This document shows, piece after piece, positions 7,303-13,638 of a DNA stretch of 27,880 bases. The position numbers and the translations under genes are program-made. Each line of letters begins with the position of its first letter. The stretch's first letter is position 1. A model generated the notes under the pieces. The model had not been told where the DNA came from and did no database searches. It worked only from the letters and a program-made list of their open reading frames with translations. The DNA comes from a virus, in the IMG/VR virus record IMGVR_UViG_3300032242_002494, positions 1 to 27,880 of that record, one strand, 5' to 3'.

Positions 7303-8577
7303 ATGGGAATACCAAAAAGAAAAAACGATATTAATGTCTACGGAAATAAGCTCGTAGAATATAATAGTGATGTCATAGATAGAAGGAAACAACTTACTAA
7401 TATGATTACCAAATTTAATACAGATTTACCAGAATCGGTATTACATGATGATTTGGATATGGGAATGTTAGATTTTGTTAAAGAAAATTTTGAAATAATT
7501 TCTGACGGACAGAAAATACCTGTTGTAGATAAAATTATGACAATACAAAGATGGGGCGAATATTCAACTAATTGGAGTTTTTCTGATGATGATGGTAATC
7601 CTAAAATACCTCTTATAGCTGTTATTAGAAAACCAGATGCTCAGATTGGTAAACACCCGAGTACAATTTATACTATACCAAACAGACAAACTTTTTATTA
7701 TGCAACAGTACCAACTTGGAATGGTAATCAAATGGGCGCAGATGTTTATAAAATACCTCAACCAGTTGCAGTTGACTTAACTTTTGATGTTACAATTGTG
7801 TGTACAAAGTTTAGGGATTTAAATAAATTCAGTAAAATTGTTATGCAAAAATTTGCATCTAGACAAGCATATAAAAATATTAAAGGTCATTACATTCCAA
7901 TTATTTTAGATTCAATTGCAGATAATACACCGATGGAATCAATTGACTCGCGTAGGTTTTATTTACAAACATATACTTTTATAATGATGGGGTTATTAAT
8001 AGATAATGAGGAATTTGAAGTAAAACCAGCAATTAGTAGGTCGGTAATGATGACTGAATTTATTGTCGATAATCCAATGCAAAAAACATTAAAAGTTGGT
8101 GGAATTGATATTACAACAGCGAGTTTTAAAGCTGATGGGTCGCAAACAGTTTTTAGTGTTGGTGAACCTATGACAACAATTTTCAACGTATATGTAAATA
8201 ATGAAATTTTAACTAAGGATATTAATTATTTACACATACCAGGTACATCTAAAATTACAATGCTTGGAGCACCTCAATTAAATGACGTTATCACTATTCA
8301 GTATTATAAAGCTAAGAAGAGTACAAAAGTGGATAATATCAATTCTTTTATTAATAGTTATGGTAAAGTAGTTTACTTATTTACAGATAATATTAGAATT
8401 ACAAATAAAAGTCCTTTTATGAATTTAAGTAATGACTTTGACACATTTATTAGTTTAGATATTAATGGACTAGCACAGATTGAAAATACCAATTTCACAA
8501 TACAAAATACAAAACAAATTAAATTGTTGGGTACACCTTCAATTGGTTCAGTTGTGAATATAAAATACCTATATTAA
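7303..8577 (+). CDS. Tail terminator/sheath stabiliser, gp15-like, with extra C-terminal repeats
   Basis: The product has 424 residues. Residues 1-260 carry the gp15-like signature: PQPVAVDLTFDVTIVCTKFR, a helix FSKIVMQKFAS, then SRRFYLQTYTFIMMGLLID. T4 gp15 has the equivalent PSPIKMIYELSIFTRYEDD and SRRRIEWSLTFEVNGWMY. gp15 caps the tube and sheath and binds the neck. Residues from about 270 to 424 are extra. They hold two imperfect copies of a beta-rich repeat ending ITMLGAPQLNDVITIQYYK and IKLLGTPSIGSVVNIKYLY, which look like Ig-like decoration domains. T4 gp15 is 272 residues without these. The start is supported by GAGGAG. The stop is followed at once by the minus-strand RHH gene. Confidence 0.55.
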   Translation: MGIPKRKNDINVYGNKLVEYNSDVIDRRKQLTNMITKFNTDLPESVLHDDLDMGMLDFVKENFEIISDGQKIPVVDKIMTIQRWGEYSTNWSFSDDDGNPKIPLIAVIRKPDAQIGKHPSTIYTIPNRQTFYYATVPTWNGNQMGADVYKIPQPVAVDLTFDVTIVCTKFRDLNKFSKIVMQKFASRQAYKNIKGHYIPIILDSIADNTPMESIDSRRFYLQTYTFIMMGLLIDNEEFEVKPAISRSVMMTEFIVDNPMQKTLKVGGIDITTASFKADGSQTVFSVGEPMTTIFNVYVNNEILTKDINYLHIPGTSKITMLGAPQLNDVITIQYYKAKKSTKVDNINSFINSYGKVVYLFTDNIRITNKSPFMNLSNDFDTFISLDINGLAQIENTNFTIQNTKQIKLLGTPSIGSVVNIKYLY

Positions 8578-8733
8578 TTATTCACCATATATATCTTTCT
8601 TTTTAGGTTTACACAATTCTTCTATATATTTTTCTAAAACCTTATAAATTTTAAGGCCTTTCTGTTCACAATATGTTTTTAACATTTCGTGATGTTTTTC
8701 ACTTATTTTAACGTTTTTTTGAGGTGATTTCAT
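8578..8733 (-). CDS. Small ribbon-helix-helix-like protein, 51 residues
   Basis: This minus-strand frame of 51 codons begins MKSPQKNVKISEKHHEMLKT. A short beta strand (NVKIS, residues 7-11) is followed by helix 1 (EKHHEMLKTYCEQKG) and helix 2 (LKIYKVLEKYIEELCK). A Lys-rich tail, KKKDIYGE, closes it. The strand-helix-helix plan and the pattern VKISxxxHxxLKxYCxxxxLKxxKxxExxIE fit Arc/MetJ-like ribbon-helix-helix DNA-binding proteins, which dimerise and insert the strand into the major groove. Its stop abuts the gp15-like stop. It is divergent from the sheath gene across 116 bases that contain an inverted repeat, so control of that region is plausible. Function is inferred from fold pattern only. 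Confidence 0.65.
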   Translation of the reverse strand: MKSPQKNVKISEKHHEMLKTYCEQKGLKIYKVLEKYIEELCKPKKKDIYGE

Positions 8734-8749
8734 ACAAAAGATAATTTAA

Positions 8750-8757
8750 GATAAATA
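8750..8757 (-). promoter_or_regulatory. TATTTATC box for the RHH gene (minus strand)
   Basis: Read on the minus strand this is TATTTATC, one base different from TATTTATA, 16 bases before the ATG at 8733. The spacing is like that of the boxes before the 4754, 15562 and 26508 starts. It is a weaker candidate because of the mismatch. Confidence 0.3.
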
Positions 8758-8784
8758 ACTATCTTTTTACTTAAAACTTGGGAA

Positions 8785-8805
8785 ATCTTTGCAATAATCA
8801 AAGAT
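8785..8805. repeat. Inverted repeat abutting the sheath promoter box
   Basis: ATCTTTG and CAAAGAT are perfect 7-base arms around CAATAAT. The last base is shared with the TATTTATA box of the sheath gene. The repeat could be an operator for a dimeric protein such as the adjacent RHH protein, or a transcript hairpin. There is no U-run, so it is not a terminator. Confidence 0.4.
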
Positions 8806-8812
8806 ATTTATA
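8805..8812 (+). promoter_or_regulatory. TATTTATA box for the tail sheath gene
   Basis: Exact TATTTATA, 37 bases before ATG 8850. The tail tube gene has the same box 38 bases before its ATG. The two highly expressed tail genes therefore share a long A-rich leader that differs from the 4- to 16-base spacing of most other boxes. Confidence 0.5.
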
Positions 8813-8849
8813 ATATAACAATAAATTTTATTAATCCAAACATTAATCA

Positions 8850-11837
8850 ATGGCTAGTAACAACAGAGTATTTGTATCACCAGGTGTCTATACATCGGAG
8901 GTAGATCTTACATTCGTAGCTCAAAGTGTAGGCGTAACAACATTGGGGTTAGTAGGTGAAACTTTAAAAGGACCTGCTTTCGAACCAGTATTAGTTACAA
9001 ATTTTGATGAGTTCAAAACTTATTTTGGTGGGGCATCACCAGAAAAATATGGTAATGGTTATCCGAAATATGAATTACCATATAACGCTAAATCTTATTT
9101 ACAAGAATCAAACCAATTATTCGTAACAAGAGTTTTAGGTTTATCAGGGTATAAACCGAATATGTCATATGCAATTACAGCAATTGGCGGTATCAGATTA
9201 GAAGACTATAGTGGATATGTAATTGATGAAAACGTAAATTTAACATCAGTTGCATCTTTTTCAGGTTCAACAGCTGAATATCAATTTATTTCCAATTTAA
9301 CTGCAATAGATGGTACACCAATGGATGAGTATATCGTTAAGCATTATAGTGGATATACTAATTCGGACCATTTAAAGTGGTTTGCAATTGGTAAAATTAC
9401 TGATTATTTGACAGCTGAAAGTTTAACATTACCATCTGATAAAGAACAATTATCTCCACTAACAGGTAAAAACAAAACAGAAAGTCCAAATAATAAAGAG
9501 TGGATTAACACAATGTATCATATTCATAGTGGTGTTGACGAAGATAATAACGTTAACGCAGTATATTCTTATATTTTCCAATATTATAGTGGTGTATCCG
9601 CACATTGGGAAGTTACAAGAATTATGTATGATGCTACACCATATACAGAATATAATAATGCTGTAATTGCAACATTACGTTCAAGAGGTCATTATAACGC
9701 AGGTGAAGTTTTAGATTTGGAAGTATCTGATGAAATGAATTTTTCTTTAGAAATGGATACTGCAAATATGGCAACAAATCCATTAGGTGAATTTTTTATT
9801 AATGTTACCGGTGCGACAGGTGGAGCTAAACAGTACGGCGTAAATTTTGATACAGCATCTACTAAATTTATATCTAAAGTACTAGGTGTAGAACCATTTG
9901 ATAAAACCCCTAAAGATTTTCCTTTATATGTACACGAAACATATCCTAATTTATTAATGAAGGCATATGAAAAAGGGTTGATAAGAGGTATAAAAATGAC
10001 ACCAACTTTTGTTTCTGAGGGAGATAATTTCTTAAAAAGTTATGATACTCCAATATCTCCAATGATTGTATCAGAAGTTCGAGGCGGTAAAGTTCATGAT
10101 TTATTTGAAATTATTACAATACCAGATGGAGAATCTGCTAACACACAAGTTAAAGTTACTATACAAAATATAAATGTTGATACAGCAGAATTTGATGTTT
10201 TAGTACGTGATTTTTATGATACAGATGATAATCAAGTAGTATTAGAAAAATTCACAAGATGTTCAATGAATCCTGAATTACCAGGTTACGTTGCAATTAA
10301 AGTGGGAACATCAGATGGTTCATTTGCTTTAAATTCAAAATATATTATGTTGAATATGGCAATGAATGCACCAGCGGATGCGTTTCCAGCAGGTTTCAAA
10401 GGACTAGTTCAATATAATGCTGCAGGTTTATATGAAGGAGCTAAATTTGGTAATATCATGTATAAAACCAAATACAACAATGCAGGTGAAGTTGAAACAT
10501 ATGATGCAAGCGGTGTTGCTAAAATAGAATCCGGTGATAAAGTTAGAAAAGTTATGTTAGGTGTTTCATCTAGCGAAGGCTTTGATTCTGATTTATTAAA
10601 ATATAAAGGTGGTGATGCCTCAAGTGAAACATTTGGATTCCATTTATCATATAATGCAGCACATATTACAGGTGCCACTTCATTAACAGTTGACGTTAAA
10701 GGGGTTTCAGTTTTAGATGTACCAAGTATTGGTAATGATATTGTTGGTTTTGCATTTGCAACTACACCATATGATTTAGAGGGTCAATCAGGAAATGACA
10801 ATAAACTAACAAACATTAACTATAGAAAATTCACTACAGTAGTGTTTGGTGGTAGAGATGGTTGGGATATCTATAGACAAGATAGAACAAATACTGATGG
10901 ATATATTTTTGGAAAAAAGACATATATTAGTGGTAACACTTTAAATAATGGCGTATTCAGTACTACTAATGGTAACTCTGATTATTATGCTTATTTACAA
11001 GGAATACATACATATGCAAATCCGGAAGCAATTGATATAAATGTATTTGCAACTCCTGGTATTGATTTTTATAACCATAGTTCTTTGGTAAGCCAAGCTG
11101 TGGATATGATAGAAACAGATAGAGCAGACTCATTATATATAATGAATTCACCAGGACCAGTAGATGTTTCTGACGCGCAAAGCCTAGTTGACGAATTAGA
11201 TTTAGTATCAATAGATTCTAACTATTCAGCAACATATTGGCCTTGGATACAAGTAAGAGATACTGATAACGCAACTCAAATTTACATTCCACCAACAGGT
11301 GAAGTATTGAAAAATATAGCATTAACTGATAATGTATCTTATCCTTGGTTTGCTGTGGCTGGTTATTCAAGAGGTTTAATTCACTCAATTAAAGCAGCTA
11401 AAAAACTTACTTTAGATGAAAGAGATACTTTGTATAAAAATAGAGTTAACCCTATTGCAACATTCTCTGACACTGGTACCATTATTTGGGGTAATAAAAC
11501 ATTACAAGTTAGAGAATCTGCATTAGACAGAATTAATGTAAGACGATTATTATTAAGAGCTAGAAAATTAATTTCTGCTGTTTCTGTAAGATTATTGTTT
11601 GAACAAAACGATGATCAAGTAAGAAACGAATTCTTAAAATTAGTAAATCCAATTTTGGATTCAATAAAGAAAGAAAGAGGATTATACGATTTTAGAGTTA
11701 CAGTATCTAGTGATCCAGCTGATATTGATGCTAATACAATGAGAGGAAAAATCTACATTAAACCAACTAGAAGTTTAGAATTCATTGATTTAGAATTTGT
11801 AATTACTCCAACTGGAGCTTCATTTGAAAATATTTAA
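8850..11837 (+). CDS. 18: Tail sheath protein (T4 gp18-like)
   Basis: This is the contractile sheath subunit that surrounds the tail tube. The N-terminus FVSPGVYTSEVDLT and the following strands VGVTTLGLVGET are classic sheath N-terminal arm and fold. The C-terminal domain is diagnostic: INVRRLLLRARKLISAVSVR (about residues 895-915), then FLKLVNPILDSIKKERGLYD and MRGKIYIKPTRSLEFIDLEF. These are the conserved core that interlocks subunits. At 995 residues it is about 340 longer than T4 gp18 (659). The extra length lies in the middle and is probably surface domains. The gene starts 37 bases after a TATTTATA box, has no Shine-Dalgarno, and ends 21 bases before a strong terminator. The tube gene follows after a 317-base gap. 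Confidence 0.95.
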   Translation: MASNNRVFVSPGVYTSEVDLTFVAQSVGVTTLGLVGETLKGPAFEPVLVTNFDEFKTYFGGASPEKYGNGYPKYELPYNAKSYLQESNQLFVTRVLGLSGYKPNMSYAITAIGGIRLEDYSGYVIDENVNLTSVASFSGSTAEYQFISNLTAIDGTPMDEYIVKHYSGYTNSDHLKWFAIGKITDYLTAESLTLPSDKEQLSPLTGKNKTESPNNKEWINTMYHIHSGVDEDNNVNAVYSYIFQYYSGVSAHWEVTRIMYDATPYTEYNNAVIATLRSRGHYNAGEVLDLEVSDEMNFSLEMDTANMATNPLGEFFINVTGATGGAKQYGVNFDTASTKFISKVLGVEPFDKTPKDFPLYVHETYPNLLMKAYEKGLIRGIKMTPTFVSEGDNFLKSYDTPISPMIVSEVRGGKVHDLFEIITIPDGESANTQVKVTIQNINVDTAEFDVLVRDFYDTDDNQVVLEKFTRCSMNPELPGYVAIKVGTSDGSFALNSKYIMLNMAMNAPADAFPAGFKGLVQYNAAGLYEGAKFGNIMYKTKYNNAGEVETYDASGVAKIESGDKVRKVMLGVSSSEGFDSDLLKYKGGDASSETFGFHLSYNAAHITGATSLTVDVKGVSVLDVPSIGNDIVGFAFATTPYDLEGQSGNDNKLTNINYRKFTTVVFGGRDGWDIYRQDRTNTDGYIFGKKTYISGNTLNNGVFSTTNGNSDYYAYLQGIHTYANPEAIDINVFATPGIDFYNHSSLVSQAVDMIETDRADSLYIMNSPGPVDVSDAQSLVDELDLVSIDSNYSATYWPWIQVRDTDNATQIYIPPTGEVLKNIALTDNVSYPWFAVAGYSRGLIHSIKAAKKLTLDERDTLYKNRVNPIATFSDTGTIIWGNKTLQVRESALDRINVRRLLLRARKLISAVSVRLLFEQNDDQVRNEFLKLVNPILDSIKKERGLYDFRVTVSSDPADIDANTMRGKIYIKPTRSLEFIDLEFVITPTGASFENI

Positions 11838-11858
11838 TCTAATATGATTAAAGTAGAG

Positions 11859-11884
11859 AAGGGGGTTGAAAAACCTCCTTTTTT
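11859..11884 (+). terminator. Intrinsic terminator after the sheath gene
   Basis: AAGGGGGTT (11859-11867) pairs with AACCTCCTT (11872-11880), with one G-T wobble, around a GAAA tetraloop. Four more T residues follow the T-ended stem. A GC-rich stem in such an AT-rich genome, directly after a gene, makes this convincing. It should let sheath mRNA be made separately from downstream genes. Confidence 0.85.
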
Positions 11885-11892
11885 ATTGGACA

Positions 11893-11960
11893 TGTTCCAC
11901 ATGGAACAACTACATTATGTTAAATGAACACCCAGTATACTGGTACTGTATACTGGAACA
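11893..11960. repeat. Cluster of palindromes between sheath and tube genes
   Basis: TGTTCCA-CA-TGGAACA (11893-11908) has 7-base arms. CCAGTATACTGG (11932-11943) is a perfect 12-base palindrome. GTATACTGG recurs 13 bases later (11948-11956), and TGGAACA recurs at 11954-11960. The elements look like an operator array or binding sites for a dimeric protein. The rest of the 11838-12154 gap, apart from the terminator and the 12109 box, is A/T-rich with no convincing gene on either strand. Confidence 0.5.
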
Positions 11961-12108
11961 TATATTTAAAAATTATTGAAAGAAATATAAAGATAATTAA
12001 CTTATACTGTACTTATATAATAGAATAGTAAAAAACTACGAAAAATAATTGATATTATCAAGATTTGAACATAATAATTTTAAAAAAAAATATTTTCTAA
12101 TACTGGTA

Positions 12109-12116
12109 TATTTATA
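12109..12116 (+). promoter_or_regulatory. TATTTATA box for the tail tube gene
   Basis: Exact TATTTATA, 38 bases before ATG 12155, with an A-rich leader and no Shine-Dalgarno. The placement nearly matches that before the sheath gene. With terminators on both sides, the tube gene looks like a single-gene transcription unit. Confidence 0.5.
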
Positions 12117-12154
12117 AGAAAGTAAATAATTACAAAAAACTTAACAAATACAAC

Positions 12155-12643
12155 ATGGCTGATTTATTAATGAAAATGCCGGTTCCATATGAACCAAAAC
12201 GAACCAACCGATTTATCGTTAGATTTCCTTCTACTTTAGGTATAAACGAATGGTATGTAACATCTGCAAGTAGACCTAGTGCAAAAATCAAATCAGTAGA
12301 AATACCTTTTTTAAATACGAAAACTTACGTAGCAGGTATGTTCGAATGGAATGAGATTAAAGTTAAATTTAGAGACCCAATTGGTCCTTCAGCTGCTCAG
12401 GCATTAATGGAATGGTTCCGTCTTCATGCAGAATCAGTAACAGGTCGTATGGGATATGCTGCTGGTTATAAAAAAGATATAGAATTAGAAATGTTAGACC
12501 CAACAGGAGTAGTTGTTGAAAAATGGTTACTTGAAGGTTGTTTTATTACTGATTTAAACTTTGGTGAATTAGATTATTCAAGAGATGATTTAGCTAATAT
12601 TGATTGTTCATTAAGAATGGATAGATGTATTTTAATATACTAA
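12155..12643 (+). CDS. 19: Tail tube protein (T4 gp19-like)
   Basis: This protein of 162 residues (T4 gp19 has 163) forms hexameric rings of the inner tube under the sheath. The start PVPYEPKRTNRFIVRFP, then WYVTSASRPS and SVEIPFLNTKTYVAGMFEWN follow the gp19/T4-type tube pattern. Further on come VKFRDPIGPSAAQALMEWF, the DIELEMLDPTGVVVEKWLLE strands and the GCFITDLNFGELDYS segment. No truncation or insertion is apparent. The gene lies between its own promoter-like box and a strong terminator, which fits a highly and separately expressed structural protein. Confidence 0.93.
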   Translation: MADLLMKMPVPYEPKRTNRFIVRFPSTLGINEWYVTSASRPSAKIKSVEIPFLNTKTYVAGMFEWNEIKVKFRDPIGPSAAQALMEWFRLHAESVTGRMGYAAGYKKDIELEMLDPTGVVVEKWLLEGCFITDLNFGELDYSRDDLANIDCSLRMDRCILIY

Positions 12644-12665
12644 TATTATAATTTTTTTATATGTG

Positions 12666-12697
12666 AAACCGATTCTAGAAATAGAGTCGGTTTTTTT
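12666..12697 (+). terminator. Intrinsic terminator after the tail tube gene
   Basis: AAACCGATTCT (12666-12676) pairs with AGAGTCGGTTT (12683-12693), with one T-G wobble, across a six-base loop (AGAAAT). The final T run continues for seven bases in total. It ends 47 bases before the next ATG (12744). Confidence 0.88.
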
Positions 12698-12743
12698 AAT
12701 TGTATACTTTACTTTCACATAGTTATTAGATAAATTGATTATT

Positions 12744-13493
12744 ATGAGTGATTTTAGATTAGACCCAACAATAGCTTACGATGTAATACCCTTACCAAGT
12801 CAGGGGATATATTATCCAAATAAGAAAAAAAATATTAAAGTAGCATTTTTAACAGCATCAGATGAAAATATTTTATCGTCTCCGAGTTTAATTGCTAGTA
12901 ATTTGGTTGTAGATGAATTGTTAAAAAGAAAAGTGTTGGACAAAGATATAAATGTTGAAGATATAGTAGAAGAAGATAGACAAGCAATTTTATTTTTTTT
13001 AAGAAATACTGCATTTGGTAGTGATTACGAGGTAACAACAATTGATCCTAAAACTTCTGATTCATTTACTACAAAAGTTGATTTAAGTAATATAAAAATT
13101 AAAGATTTTACACTAAAAGAAGATGTAAATGGTGAATATGAATTTTATTTTCCTGTATCTAAATTTCCAATCACATTTAATTTTTTAACAAAAAAACAAG
13201 AAGACGAATTAAAAAAAATTGAAGATAGTTGGAATGGTAATGGAGTTGCACCAATTAAAACTAAAGAATTAGAATTTTTAATAAAATCAATTAATGGTAT
13301 TAAAGACCCCATGCAATTGAAGAATTTTATTGAAAAAATGCCAATACGTGATTCACAAGAATTTAGAAAATTTGTTAAAGAAAATAAACCAGGCTTAGAT
13401 TTAAGCCAAAAAGTAATAGCCCCATCAGGAGAAGAAGTCCAAGTTTCTATTGGATTTGGGGTTGAATTTTTTCGCCCTTTCTACGGCATATAA
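12744..13493 (+). CDS. gp26-like baseplate-hub/tail-assembly protein
   Basis: This 249-residue protein of the T4 baseplate family (PF12322; gp26) has N-terminus IPLPSQGIYYPNKKKNIKVA. It contains the near-invariant Ser19 and Gly21, then LTASDENILSSPSLI. The centre has a TIDPKT...VDLSNIKIKDFTLK strand pair. A helical C-terminal region follows, and the last residues, GFGVEFFRPFYGI, match the usual hydrophobic FFxP ending, so the stop at 13493 looks natural. The start is ATG 12744; a TTG three codons upstream is less likely. The gene lies between tube and tape measure, the position of tail assembly chaperones in many tailed phages. Its 3' end overlaps a small +1-frame ORF. A chaperone role is inference. 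Confidence 0.65.
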   Translation: MSDFRLDPTIAYDVIPLPSQGIYYPNKKKNIKVAFLTASDENILSSPSLIASNLVVDELLKRKVLDKDINVEDIVEEDRQAILFFLRNTAFGSDYEVTTIDPKTSDSFTTKVDLSNIKIKDFTLKEDVNGEYEFYFPVSKFPITFNFLTKKQEDELKKIEDSWNGNGVAPIKTKELEFLIKSINGIKDPMQLKNFIEKMPIRDSQEFRKFVKENKPGLDLSQKVIAPSGEEVQVSIGFGVEFFRPFYGI

Positions 13494-13623
13494 AAAATCT
13501 CAACTAGATGAGATTTTATTTTTGGTTCAAAAAGGATTTACTTATAATGATATTCTATCAATGCCAATTTATTTAAGAAGGTATTTTATAAATTACATGC
13601 TAGAAGCACAAAATTCAGATTAA
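13462..13623 (+). CDS. Overlapping 53-codon gp51-like ORF, TTG start or frameshift product
   Basis: This frame is +1 relative to the gp26-like gene and overlaps its last 32 bases. It has no ATG before position 13561. It is open from 13420, just after TAATAG, to the TAA at 13621. TTG codons at 13450, 13456 and 13462 could start it; from 13462 it reads MNFFALSTAYKK. It then gives LVQKGFTYNDILSMPIYLRR and YFINYMLEA. The GFTYxDxxxMPIxLRRxxI pattern is one I associate with small proteins beside the tape measure in T4-like phages, some annotated gp51-like. Alternatively it is made as a fusion by +1 slippage at GGGG (13458) or TTTTTTC (13467), giving a 292-residue protein. The coding nature is well supported; how it is started is not. 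Confidence 0.65.
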   Translation: MNFFALSTAYKKSQLDEILFLVQKGFTYNDILSMPIYLRRYFINYMLEAQNSD

Positions 13624-13625
13624 TC

Positions 13626-13638
13626 TATTTATTAGGAT
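13626..13638 (+). promoter_or_regulatory. TATTTATTAGGAT element before the tape-measure gene
   Basis: TATTTATT plus AGGAT runs directly into ATG 13639 and lies three bases after the small ORF's stop. It is the same 17-base sequence as before the gp14-like gene (6775-6791). Two unrelated genes sharing it argues for selection on this site. Confidence 0.5.

Noticed and set aside
11844-11927. A 27-codon plus-strand ORF starting just after the sheath gene
   Set aside because: The sheath terminator stem lies inside it and the peptide has no protein-like pattern.
12744-13493. A classic -1 slippery heptamer joining the gp26-like gene and the small ORF
   Set aside because: The small ORF is in the +1 (equivalently -2) frame, so a -1 shift would not reach it.
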